DNA of 64,000 nucleotides, from assembly GCF_000786205.1 (NCBI RefSeq), contig NZ_JROH01000008.1, positions 62,001 to 126,000 on the forward strand. The letters run 5' to 3'. Each line of letters opens with the position of its first letter. The first letter of the stretch is position 1. The position numbers were made by a program, and so were the translations under genes. The notes beneath the pieces are model-generated. The model was not told where the DNA came from, did not search any database, and worked only from the letters and a program-made list of their open reading frames with translations. Below are positions 18,923 to 26,616 of this stretch, piece by piece. This stretch comes from Sphingomonas sp. 37zxx. GTDB lineage: Bacteria > Pseudomonadota > Alphaproteobacteria > Sphingomonadales > Sphingomonadaceae.

Positions 18923-19665
18923 TGATCCTCACTTTCGTCATGGCGAAGTGCCATAATATCGCGCGGAGCGCTTTCTAGCATCAGGCCGTTGTCGGGGACC
19001 GAACGTACGCGCGATAACGTATCTGCGATCGAGCGCTCATCCAACAACTCGAACCGTTCAACTCGAAAGTCGAGCATTCGCCAAACGCCATCTGGCTGCC
19101 GCTCAAATCGCCCGTTGCCGTGTAATTTCACCAATGGGCCATAGAGTAGCTTCGCCAAGTCGCGAGCTATATCCCTCTTCATGCTCAGGTTTACGTGAAA
19201 GGTATCGCCGTCCTGCAAAGTGGCATGCGCGGTGCTGTCGCGACCACCGACGGCAACCACTTGGCCCTCCACCGTAGTATCTTCCCGGAAGGGCGGGAAT
19301 GAAAGCGGCTTGGCGCGATCACGCCCCGCAAAAGGAATAATCACTCTACCCGATATGGTTTCTGTCAGAGATCCCACTGCATTGTCGTTCGCGAGCAGAG
19401 TCTCCAACGCCTGCTTGGCTGCCATCGCATCCTTTGGCGCAGACCCTATGCGAACGTTGTTAAGGCGGTTTTCAACTTTGGGCGCGTCTACTGCATCAAC
19501 CTTGTGGACTAGCTTCGCACTTCCCTCATCGACCCGAACGAAATGGGTATGCTCGGGATGCCCCAGCATTTTAGCTAAGGCGGTTAGATATTCCGCAAGC
19601 CGCGCCATGGGCAATGTGTCGGGTGTAAATGCGTCGATCTGGAAGACATACTCAATCGAATTCAC
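18919..19665 (-). CDS. Unrecognised 248-residue protein paired with the PIN gene
   Basis: Not assigned to a family. The N-terminal half is alpha/beta with FTPDTLPMARLAEYLTALAK and FVRVDEGSAKLVHKV; the C-terminal half is beta-rich (VEGQVVAVGGRDSTAHATL, GDTFHVNLSM). No signal peptide, membrane segment or Cys is present. The start is GTG 19665 after GGGAGG. The ATGA overlap with the PIN gene makes the two a single unit. Lower GC and more A/T-ending codons than neighbours indicate an acquired module. It is much larger than classical VapB antitoxins, so a simple VapBC reading is uncertain. Confidence 0.7.
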   Translation of the reverse strand: MNSIEYVFQIDAFTPDTLPMARLAEYLTALAKMLGHPEHTHFVRVDEGSAKLVHKVDAVDAPKVENRLNNVRIGSAPKDAMAAKQALETLLANDNAVGSLTETISGRVIIPFAGRDRAKPLSFPPFREDTTVEGQVVAVGGRDSTAHATLQDGDTFHVNLSMKRDIARDLAKLLYGPLVKLHGNGRFERQPDGVWRMLDFRVERFELLDERSIADTLSRVRSVPDNGLMLESAPRDIMALRHDESEDQ

Positions 19666-19778
19666 GGATGCCTCCCTCTCTTGCTGAAGCCGCAGGATAC
19701 GGCCTGATGCAGAGTACACAGCCAGATTCTAAGCGAAAAGGATTAACTGAGGTATCGACGCAAATGCCCCCCACCTCC

Positions 19779-20045
19779 TCAATAATGATACCGGCACTGC
19801 GCCACTTCCAACGCCTGCCCGTCACCCTTACCCGTAACCCGATACACCAGCCGATCCTCGCGGGTGATCCGGCGCGACCACCAACCGGCTAGATTGCCGC
19901 CCAGCGGTTCGGGCTTGCCGGTCCCGCGAAAGGGATCGCGCATGCATTCCTTTAGCAATGCGTTGATCCGCTCCAACCCGCGCCGATCGTCGCCCTGCCA
20001 TTCGAGATACTGGTCCCAGGCGCGCGACGAAAACACCAGCTTCAC
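19779..20045 (-). CDS. yoeB: Txe/YoeB family toxin
   Basis: 88-residue ribosome-dependent mRNA interferase of the RelE fold. The family hallmarks are all there: VKLVFSSRAWDQYLEWQ, RINALLKECMRDPFRGTGKP, GWWSRRITREDRLVYRV and the C-terminal CRYHY. The start is GTG 20045, overlapping the yefM stop by four bases. It would be toxic when free and neutralised by the upstream gene product. Confidence 0.93.
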   Translation of the reverse strand: MKLVFSSRAWDQYLEWQGDDRRGLERINALLKECMRDPFRGTGKPEPLGGNLAGWWSRRITREDRLVYRVTGKGDGQALEVAQCRYHY

Positions 20046-20296
20046 GGCGCGATCAGGTCGCGCTCGCTGCCCTTGCCCGCGTCGAGTTCGGCGATCGATT
20101 CGATCAGTGCGCGCGCGTTCGCGGGCGATTGCAGCAGGTACAATGTTTCCTCGATCGACGCCCATTCGCTCGCCGAGATCATCACCACGCCCTCACCGCG
20201 CTGGCGCGTGATCGCCACCGGGGCCTTGTCGGCGACGACGCGATCGACCACCGCCTTCATATTGGCGCGCGCTTCGGAGATGCTCAGGCTTTCCAT
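20042..20296 (-). CDS. yefM: YefM/Phd family antitoxin
   Basis: 84 residues. The Phd/YefM N-terminal DNA-binding fold is seen in SLSISEARANMKAVVDRVVA and VAITRQRGEGVVMIS, followed by a flexible, acidic C-terminus that would wrap the toxin. The start is the ATG at 20296; a perfect dyad lies just upstream. It probably represses its own operon together with YoeB. Confidence 0.92.
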   Translation of the reverse strand: MESLSISEARANMKAVVDRVVADKAPVAITRQRGEGVVMISASEWASIEETLYLLQSPANARALIESIAELDAGKGSERDLIAP

Positions 20297-20304
20297 ACCA
20301 ACAA

Positions 20305-20322
20305 TGTACGCTGTCGCGTACA
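20305..20322 (-). promoter_or_regulatory. Palindromic operator of yefM-yoeB
   Basis: TGTACGC - 4 bases - GCGTACA is a perfect seven-base dyad starting nine bases upstream of the yefM start. It overlaps a possible promoter read on the minus strand (TTGTGC, 16 bases, TACATT). YefM proteins are known to bind dyads built around TGTACA; this one resembles them. Confidence 0.65.
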
Positions 20323-20360
20323 AAGCACAATCCCCCGCCGCCATGCCCGAGCGCCCCCCT

Positions 20361-20463
20361 CGTCACCCCGGACTTGATCCGGGGTCCACGCGATCCGCGC
20401 CCCTCGGGCAGGACGGCAGCGGTAACCGGCTTGGCCGGATGCCGGGTCGCGCCCGGCATGACG
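20361..20463. repeat. Intergenic inverted repeat (CGTCACCCCGGACTTGATCC type)
   Basis: CGTCACCCCGGACTTGATCC near 20361 opens the element, and GGGTCGCGCCCGGCATGACG closes it at 20463. Each arm is itself a small hairpin. It is a REP-like element between the toxin-antitoxin operon and the next gene and has no coding potential. Confidence 0.75.
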
Positions 20464-20576
20464 AAACCCGCGCACCCCCTTGATGGATGCCCCGCCGCCA
20501 CACCCGCCGCCAATTCCATCCAACACGCGCCCGCCCGCGCTGTCCTACAGCCCCCGATTCATGCTTGCCTCGCGCC

Positions 20577-21365
20577 ATGCCAAAAGCTCGCCGCCCCATT
20601 CCGCCCGCGCCGCCATCGCCGCCCGCCGCCGATGCCGCGAACGCCATGCCCGATTTCGATCCGGTCCCGTTGCGCGAACGAAGCGACGGCTGGTCCCCCG
20701 ATCGCCAGATCGACTTCATCGAAGCGCTCGCCGCCACCGGCTGCGTCACCCAGGCCGCCGAATCGGTGGGGATGAACCGGGTCGCCGCCTATCGGCTGCG
20801 CGGCGATCCCAGGGCGGCCAGCTTTCGCGCGGCTTGGGGCTGGGCGCTCGAACACGCCGTCGCGCAGCTTTCGGACGCGGTGACGTCGCGCGCGATCCAC
20901 GGCGTCGCGCGCCCGGTCTTTTATCAGGGGCAACAGGTCGGCGAGCGGCGTTATTATGACGAGCGGCTGGCGATGTTCCTGCTGCGCTATCGCGATCCGA
21001 TGCGCTACGGCGCGTGGATCGACAAGGTGAAGTCCGTCAGTCGGCACCCCGAGGCGGCGACCCTGGGGTTCCTCGATTCGATGATCGCGCTCAGCGACGA
21101 TGCGCATGCCGAGGCGTTCGGCGATCCGCCCGCGGGCCGGCGTCCGATGTCGCCGGGTGCCCGCTGCGTCATGCCCGACACTCCCGAAGAGGCGCATGAA
21201 AAGCTGGTCGCCGAAAACGACCGGATTCGCCAGGACCGGGGCAAGGAGGCGACGCGCGCCGACGACGCCGAATCCGACCTTGCCGAGCTGCGTGCGGCGG
21301 TCGCCACGGGCAGGGCGGCAACCGGCGAAACGGGCGGGGAAGGGGCGAATCCAGGGGGTACGTAG
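20577..21365 (+). CDS. Terminase-small-subunit-like helix-turn-helix protein
   Basis: 262 residues from the ATG at 20577 (an ATG at 20646 is also possible). Residues 40-90 form a helix-turn-helix like those of phage terminase small subunits: DRQIDFIEALAATGCVTQAA, then ESVGMNRVAAYRLR. A second conserved block follows (HGVARPVFYQGQQVGERRYY), then a disordered charged tail. Such stand-alone genes are common in sphingomonad chromosomes. No other phage gene lies nearby, so a host regulatory or orphan role is likely. Confidence 0.7.
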   Translation: MPKARRPIPPAPPSPPAADAANAMPDFDPVPLRERSDGWSPDRQIDFIEALAATGCVTQAAESVGMNRVAAYRLRGDPRAASFRAAWGWALEHAVAQLSDAVTSRAIHGVARPVFYQGQQVGERRYYDERLAMFLLRYRDPMRYGAWIDKVKSVSRHPEAATLGFLDSMIALSDDAHAEAFGDPPAGRRPMSPGARCVMPDTPEEAHEKLVAENDRIRQDRGKEATRADDAESDLAELRAAVATGRAATGETGGEGANPGGT

Positions 21366-21454
21366 TGTAGCTTTTGTAGCTTTCCGCGCCGCCAACGCCG
21401 CCCCCGAGCCCTCAACCGCCAAGCCTTAGCCCCCGGAGCCTCAGCCCCCGAACC

Positions 21455-21580
21455 TCACCCCTTGGCGTCGAGCCCCACCGGCTTGCCCTTGGTCGACGGA
21501 TTCGATGCGTTTTGCTTGGGTGGCTTTTCGGCCTTGGGCTTGCGCGTCTCGCGGCTGGTCTTTTTCTGGCCCTTGGCCAT
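21455..21580 (-). CDS. Small basic Lys-rich protein (41 residues)
   Basis: Translation from the ATG at 21580 gives MAKGQKKTSRETRKPKAEKP followed by a Pro/Lys/Ser tail ending DAKG. AGGAA stands seven bases before the ATG. It is strongly basic and low-complexity, probably disordered and able to bind nucleic acid. A similar short protein is, as far as I recall, common in this group. No function is assigned. Confidence 0.65.
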   Translation of the reverse strand: MAKGQKKTSRETRKPKAEKPPKQNASNPSTKGKPVGLDAKG

Positions 21581-21646
21581 GATCGGTTCCTGAAGAGGCG
21601 GGAGGCCCCGGCGCGATATTACGCTGGTTCGCGACGCCCCGCCAGC

Positions 21647-21955
21647 TTAGCGTTTGCGGACGAATTCGGCACGCAGGACCAGCCCCTTGATCCCGTCGAA
21701 CTTGCAGTCGATTTCCTGCGCGTCGCCGGTCAGCCGGATCGATTTGATCAGCGTCCCACGCTTCAATGTCTGGCCTGCACCCTTGACGGTCAGATCCTTG
21801 ATCAGCGTCACCTGGTCGCCATCGGCAAGGATATTGCCCACCGAATCGCGCACCTCGACCGCGCCGTCATCGCCCGCCGCAGCAGAGGCAACCGCCCCCG
21901 CCGCAATCCATTCGCCGCTGACTTCGTCATAGACATAGTCGCCACTGTCGCTCAC
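21647..21955 (-). CDS. PhnA/YjdM-domain protein
   Basis: 102 residues. The C-terminal PhnA domain is clear: DSVGNILADGDQVTLIKDL, GTLIKSIRLTGDAQEIDCKF and LVLRAEFVRK. The N-terminal zinc ribbon of full-length PhnA is absent; instead there is a short YDEVSGEWIAAG segment. The start is GTG 21955, overlapping the DUF427 stop. Despite the name, the family is not an established phosphonate enzyme. Confidence 0.85.
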   Translation of the reverse strand: MSDSGDYVYDEVSGEWIAAGAVASAAAGDDGAVEVRDSVGNILADGDQVTLIKDLTVKGAGQTLKRGTLIKSIRLTGDAQEIDCKFDGIKGLVLRAEFVRKR

Positions 21956-22236
21956 GCGCTCACCTCGACACCCTTCCAGAACGCCAGCCGCCCCTTGATC
22001 TCTGCCGCCTTCGCCTTTGGCTCGGGGTAATACCAAACCGCATCGCGATTCTCGGCCCCGTCGACCACCAGCGTGTGATACTGCGCGGTCCCCTTCCACG
22101 GGCAGTTGCTCGTCGTCGCGCTTGCTTTCAGCAGCGCGGGATCGACCGAATCGGCGGGGAAATAATGATTGCCCTCGACCACTACGGTATCGTCGCTCGA
22201 CGCGATCACTTTGCCCCTCCAGCGTGCCTGTACCAT
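21952..22236 (-). CDS. DUF427 domain protein
   Basis: 94 residues. The family pattern is seen in DTVVVEGNHYFPADSV, SNCPWKGTAQYHTL and AVWYYPEPKAKAAEIKGRLA. AGGAG lies seven bases before the ATG at 22236. It is coupled to the PhnA-domain gene by a GTGA overlap. It is a small cytoplasmic beta-fold protein of unknown function. Confidence 0.9.
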   Translation of the reverse strand: MVQARWRGKVIASSDDTVVVEGNHYFPADSVDPALLKASATTSNCPWKGTAQYHTLVVDGAENRDAVWYYPEPKAKAAEIKGRLAFWKGVEVSA

Positions 22237-22247
22237 CGTGTTGCTCC

Positions 22248-22823
22248 TCATTGGCCCCAGGGCGGCGGCGGTGCCGCGACGGGGCGGGTCAGGTCGAACG
22301 CCACCCGGAAATGCCGGTCGGCGCGCCGCAGCCCATAAGCGAAGATGGTGTCGCTCGCTTCGACTTCCCACACATTGGTGGTCGATGCCGTCCGCCCCGT
22401 CGCGGTGAACAGCGCGATTGAGGTGGCATCGACGGGGAAGGACTGAAAGGTGGCAGTGCCCGGCCCTGCGGTGTCGCCGCCATATTGGGTCACCGAATCC
22501 TCGCTGCCATCGGCATGGCGATGGTCATGTTTCAGCCGCAGCCCGCCCGGCGTCCGGCTGATCACCCAGGTCCGCGATCGGTCGTCACCGACATGGAAAG
22601 GAATGCGAATGGTATCCCCCGAACAATCGCGAACCTGCATCACCAGCGGCTTGTCGGCAAAGCCGGCATCGGCGGGATCATCGGTCGTCACCCGCCCGGC
22701 AAACGCCTTGCCACACAAAGCCTGCAACCGCCCGAAGAACGTCCCCTGCGCATCCTGCGCCGGCCGCGCCGCACATCCTGTCAGCAGCATCGTCGCTGCC
22801 ATGCCGATCGCCAATCTGTTCAT
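22248..22823 (-). CDS. Putative lipoprotein
   Basis: 191 residues with a type II signal peptide (LAIGMAATMLLTGC, lipobox LTGC). The mature part has LVMQVRDCSGDTIRIPFHVG, RTWVISRTPGGLRLKHDHRH and VEASDTIFAYGLRRADRHFR. No Pfam family was recognised, but the pattern is familiar from sphingomonad hypothetical lipoproteins. The ATG at 22823 follows AGGGG. It probably shares a transcript with the DUF427 and PhnA-domain genes. Confidence 0.8.
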   Translation of the reverse strand: MNRLAIGMAATMLLTGCAARPAQDAQGTFFGRLQALCGKAFAGRVTTDDPADAGFADKPLVMQVRDCSGDTIRIPFHVGDDRSRTWVISRTPGGLRLKHDHRHADGSEDSVTQYGGDTAGPGTATFQSFPVDATSIALFTATGRTASTTNVWEVEASDTIFAYGLRRADRHFRVAFDLTRPVAAPPPPWGQ

Positions 22824-22882
22824 CGCCAACCCCTATCGTCTTCGCCCGTGCAGACAACCCGCCGCTGCGTTATGCTGCCTCG

Positions 22883-23245
22883 ATGGACGCCACCCAAGTT
22901 CCGCCTGCGCCGACGATCGGCTTCGACCAGTTTCTAGCCGTCGACATCCGCGTCGGCACGATCCTGGCCGCCGAAGTATTTGCCAAGGCCCGCAAGCCAG
23001 CCTTCATCCTCACGATCGATTTCGGCCCGGCGATCGGCATCAAACGCTCGTCGGCGCAGATCACCGATCATTATACGCCAGAGGCATTGGTCGGCACCCA
23101 GGTCGCCGCAGTGGTCAATTTCTCGCCGCGCCAGATCGGCCCGATGATGTCCGAAGTGCTGACGCTTGGCTTTCCCGATGCCGACGGGCGGGTGGTGCTG
23201 GTCCGTCCCGATCAGCCGGTGCCCGACGGCAACCGGTTGTTCTGA
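22883..23245 (+). CDS. csaA: tRNA-binding protein CsaA
   Basis: 120 residues forming one tRNA-binding OB-fold of the EMAP-II/CsaA type: VDIRVGTILAAEVFAKARKP, KRSSAQITDHYTPEALVGTQ and the C-terminal VPDGNRLF. Homologues bind tRNA and have been reported as a secretion-related chaperone. It is transcribed divergently from the lipoprotein gene. Confidence 0.92.
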   Translation: MDATQVPPAPTIGFDQFLAVDIRVGTILAAEVFAKARKPAFILTIDFGPAIGIKRSSAQITDHYTPEALVGTQVAAVVNFSPRQIGPMMSEVLTLGFPDADGRVVLVRPDQPVPDGNRLF

Positions 23246-23277
23246 AGCCAGCGGGGCGGCCCGCAGCGCCGCCGGGT

Positions 23278-24048
23278 TCAGGTGCCGGCCGCAGCCACCG
23301 GCAACGATGCGGGGCCGGTCGGCTCGGCGCGCACCGCCGTCACCAGATAGTCGAGCGACACGTCGTCGCTCAGCACAAAGCCGCGTGCCGCGCTGAACGA
23401 CAGGCCGCGCGTATCGGTCACCATCAGCCCCGCCGCCGCCAGCAGCGCGGTCAGCTCTTCGGGGGTCAGGAACTTGTTCCAGTCATGCGTCCCGCGCGGG
23501 ATCATGCCAAACCCCTCTGCCACCGATACCATCGCCACCCGCGACAAGGCGGTGCGGTTGGGCGTCGACAGCACCAGCAGCCCGTCATCGGCCAGCGCAT
23601 CGGCCAAGCCGCGAACGAAGCCGGCGGGGTCGGCGACATGCTCGATCACTTCCATCGAACACACCAGGTCAAATCGCTCGCCCGCCAACAAATCGAGTTC
23701 GCCCGCCAGATAGCGTATGTCCAATCCGGCGCTGGCAGCATGCGCCGCCGCCGCGCCGATATTTTCGGGCGCTGCATCCACCCCGGTCACTGCCGCACCC
23801 AGCCGCGCCAGCGGTTCGGCCAACAGCCCCGCGCCACAGCCAACATCAAGCGCGCTTCGCCCCCGCAGCGGCTGATAGTCGTTGGGCTCACATCCCCAAT
23901 GCGCGTCGATCGCCGTGCGGATATGCCGCAATCGTACCGGATTCAGCCGGTGCAACATCGCCGATGTGCCCTTGGGGTTCCACCAGTCGGCGGCGAGCGT
24001 GCCGAAATGCGCGGCTTCGGCGGGGTCGATCGTGATTGCCTTTGTCAT
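23278..24048 (-). CDS. ubiG: Ubiquinone O-methyltransferase UbiG
   Basis: 256-residue class I methyltransferase that catalyses both O-methylations of ubiquinone synthesis. SAM motif I DVGCGAGLL is at residues 68-76; HFGTLAADWWNPKGTSAMLH and SMEVIEHVADPAGF are UbiG family blocks, and GTHDWNKFLTPEEL is the membrane-interacting segment. It is divergent from lysC with about 50 bases between. Confidence 0.95.
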   Translation of the reverse strand: MTKAITIDPAEAAHFGTLAADWWNPKGTSAMLHRLNPVRLRHIRTAIDAHWGCEPNDYQPLRGRSALDVGCGAGLLAEPLARLGAAVTGVDAAPENIGAAAAHAASAGLDIRYLAGELDLLAGERFDLVCSMEVIEHVADPAGFVRGLADALADDGLLVLSTPNRTALSRVAMVSVAEGFGMIPRGTHDWNKFLTPEELTALLAAAGLMVTDTRGLSFSAARGFVLSDDVSLDYLVTAVRAEPTGPASLPVAAAGT

Positions 24049-24100
24049 TCGGCTTTCCTAACAGTCCGCGCCATTGCTCCCAAGAGGGTCTGAAGGCGGC

Positions 24101-25357
24101 ATGGCGCGCATCGTAATGAAATTTGGCGGCACTTCGATGGCAGGCATCGAACGTATCCGCACGGTTGCCGCGCTGGTAAAGCGCGAATGGGATGCCGGGC
24201 ACGAGGTCGCGGTGGTCGTTTCGGCAATGGCGGGCGACACCGATCGCCTGGTCGGCTTTTGCCGCGAGGCATCGGCGCTGTATGATCCGCGCGAATATGA
24301 CGTGGTGGTGTCGAGCGGCGAACAGGTGACGTCGGGCTTGCTGGCGATCGCGTTGCAGGCGGCGGGGGTGCCGGCACGCAGCTGGCTCGGCTGGCAATTG
24401 CCGATCCACACGTCGGACGCCCACGCCTCGGCACGGATCGGCGAGATCGAAACCGATGCGCTCAACGCCAGCCTTGCCGCGCGGATCGTCGCGGTGGTGC
24501 CCGGATTTCAGGGTGTGTCCGATGCCAATCGGGTGACGACGCTGGGGCGCGGCGGGTCTGATACCTCGGCAGTGGCGATGGCGGCGGCGATGAAGGCCGA
24601 TCGCTGCGACATCTACACCGACGTCGATGGCGTCTATACCACCGATCCGCGCATCGTGCCGCGCGCGCGCAAACTGCAAAAAGTGACGTATGAGGAAATG
24701 CTCGAACTCGCGAGCGTCGGGGCAAAGGTGCTCCAGACGCGCTCGGTCGGGCTGGCGATGAAGGAGGGGGTGCGGGTGCAGGTGCTTTCTTCCTTCGTCG
24801 GCGAAGACGGGGCACCCCGCCCCGGCACGATGATCGTGGGCGAAGAGGAGATCGACGATATGGAACGCCAGCTCATCACCGGAGTAGCGCACGACAAGAA
24901 CGAAGCGAAGGTAACGCTGGCCGAAGTCCCCGACCGGCCGGGTGCGGTCGCGGCGATCTTTGGCCCACTGGCTGCTGCCGGCATCAATGTCGACATGATC
25001 GTCCAGAATGTCGCGCATTCGACCGGCTCGACCGATGTTACCTTCACGGTGCCCAAGGCCGACCTTGCCCGCGCGCTCGACACGCTCGACAAGGAGCGCG
25101 CGACGATCGGCTATGCCAAGCTGATCCACGATCCGCGCGTCGCCAAGATTTCGGTGGTCGGCGTCGGCATGCGAAGCCATGCCGGTGTCGCCGCGACGAT
25201 GTTTGAAACGCTGGGAGCGCGCGGCATCAACATTCTCGCGATCGCCACCAGCGAGATCAAGGTGAGCGTGCTGGTCGAAGAGGATTATACCGAACTTGCG
25301 GTACGGGTACTGCACACCGCCTATGGCCTCGACGCGCCCGAAGTCGCGGCGGCGTAA
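24101..25357 (+). CDS. lysC: Aspartate kinase
   Basis: First step of the Lys/Thr/Met pathway, phosphorylating aspartate. 418 residues. Kinase motif KFGGTS is at 7-12, with GRGGSDTSAVAMAAA, and two C-terminal ACT domains run from about residue 265 (TLAEVPDRPGAVAAIFGPLA; KISVVGVGMRSHAGVAATMF), which carry feedback inhibition, probably by Lys plus Thr. The ATG at 24101 follows GAAGG. Confidence 0.97.
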   Translation: MARIVMKFGGTSMAGIERIRTVAALVKREWDAGHEVAVVVSAMAGDTDRLVGFCREASALYDPREYDVVVSSGEQVTSGLLAIALQAAGVPARSWLGWQLPIHTSDAHASARIGEIETDALNASLAARIVAVVPGFQGVSDANRVTTLGRGGSDTSAVAMAAAMKADRCDIYTDVDGVYTTDPRIVPRARKLQKVTYEEMLELASVGAKVLQTRSVGLAMKEGVRVQVLSSFVGEDGAPRPGTMIVGEEEIDDMERQLITGVAHDKNEAKVTLAEVPDRPGAVAAIFGPLAAAGINVDMIVQNVAHSTGSTDVTFTVPKADLARALDTLDKERATIGYAKLIHDPRVAKISVVGVGMRSHAGVAATMFETLGARGINILAIATSEIKVSVLVEEDYTELAVRVLHTAYGLDAPEVAAA

Positions 25358-25360
25358 TTA

Positions 25361-25397
25361 TCCCCCTCCCGCTTGCGGGAGGGGCCAGGGGAGGGCA
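25361..25397. repeat. Dyad repeat (CCCCTCCCGC type) downstream of lysC
   Basis: CCCCTCCCGCTTGCGGGAGG followed by GGCCAGGGGAGGGC. It is near-identical to the copy inside thiC. It fills the 50-base gap between lysC and the next gene. The hairpin has no T-run, so a role as intrinsic terminator is doubtful. Confidence 0.8.
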
Positions 25398-25408
25398 TGT
25401 CATAGGCC

Positions 25409-26482
25409 ATGACAGACACCGTAATCGAACAGACCCTCCCCTCCGCAACCACCGGAACGACTACCGGTCAGGACCGCCTCACCCGCCGCATGGCGCGCGG
25501 CGTCGAATTTCTCGGCTCCGAAGTCGCGATCATGTGCGGCGCGATGTCGTGGGTGAGCGAGCGCAACCTTGTCGCCGCGATGTCGAACGCCGGCGGCTTC
25601 GGCGTGGTCGCTTGCGGCGCGATGACTCCCGAACTGCTCGACCGCGAGATCGCCGCCACCGGCAATCTCACCGACAAGCCGTTCGGCGTGAACCTCATCA
25701 CGATGCACCCGCAATTGTTCGAGCTGATCGACGTCTGCGCGCGCCACGGCGTCACGCATATCGTGCTGGCTGGCGGCCTGCCGCCCAAGGGCAGCCTGGA
25801 GGCGATCAAGGCGACCGGCGCCAAGGTCATCGCGTTCGCGCCTGCGCTGAGCCTTGCCAAGAAGCTGATCAAATCGGGGGTCGATGCGCTGGTGATCGAG
25901 GGGATGGAGGCCGGCGGCCATATCGGTCCGGTCTCGACCAGCGTGCTGGCGCAGGAAATGCTGCCCGAGATCGCCGATCAGGTGCCGGTGTTCGTCGCCG
26001 GCGGCATCGGTCGCGGGGAGGCGATTGCGGGCTATCTCGACATGGGCGCGGCGGGCGTCCAGCTCGGCACCCGTTTCGTCTGCGCCACCGAATCGATCGC
26101 GCACCCCAATTTCAAGCAGGCGTTCCTGCGCGCATCGGCCCGCGACGCGGTCGCGACCGTCCAGGTCGATCCGCGCCTGCCGGTGATTCCGGTGCGTGCG
26201 CTCAAAAATGCCGGATCGGACCTGTTCATCGCCAAGCAGCGCGAAGTCGCCGCCACGCTGGATTCACTCACCGACAAGGTGGCGATGGCCGAGGCGCAGC
26301 TCCAAATCGAGCATTATTGGGCGGGCGCGCTTCGCCGCGCGGTGGTCGATGGCGATATCGAGCATGGTAGCCTGATGGCGGGCCAGTCGGTCGGCATGGT
26401 GACCAAGGAGGAGCCGGTTGCCGAGATTATCGCGTCGTTGATGGCGCAGGCAGCACAGGCGCTGGAAAAACGCGCCGCTTGA
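25409..26482 (+). CDS. Nitronate monooxygenase / FabK-like flavin oxidoreductase
   Basis: 357-residue TIM-barrel FMN protein. Family blocks: CGAMSWVSERNLVAAMSNAG, FGVNLITMHP, EGMEAGGHIGP, VFVAGGIGRGEAIAGYLDMG and VQLGTRFVCATES. The sequence alone does not separate nitronate oxidation from enoyl-ACP reduction (FabK); the GGHIG flavin-phosphate loop is shared. It is a single gene behind lysC on the same strand. Confidence 0.88.
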   Translation: MTDTVIEQTLPSATTGTTTGQDRLTRRMARGVEFLGSEVAIMCGAMSWVSERNLVAAMSNAGGFGVVACGAMTPELLDREIAATGNLTDKPFGVNLITMHPQLFELIDVCARHGVTHIVLAGGLPPKGSLEAIKATGAKVIAFAPALSLAKKLIKSGVDALVIEGMEAGGHIGPVSTSVLAQEMLPEIADQVPVFVAGGIGRGEAIAGYLDMGAAGVQLGTRFVCATESIAHPNFKQAFLRASARDAVATVQVDPRLPVIPVRALKNAGSDLFIAKQREVAATLDSLTDKVAMAEAQLQIEHYWAGALRRAVVDGDIEHGSLMAGQSVGMVTKEEPVAEIIASLMAQAAQALEKRAA

Positions 26483-26616
26483 CCCTCGATCCGCAGCGAT
26501 TGGCGGCGGGGAGCGGCATTCTGGTGCGCGCCCGGCCATGGTTCGCCGCGCGCTAAGGCAACGCAATCATCCCGAACGGCTTGGCGCTGGCTGGCGCAAT
26601 CTGATAGCGGTAGCCC

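Noticed and set aside
20487..21365. Prophage remnant around the terminase-like gene
   Set aside because: No other phage gene, integrase or attachment repeat is visible on either side.
22450..24093. 547-codon open frame crossing csaA and opposite ubiG and the lipoprotein gene
   Set aside because: It overlaps three well-supported genes in other frames and shows no family sequence.
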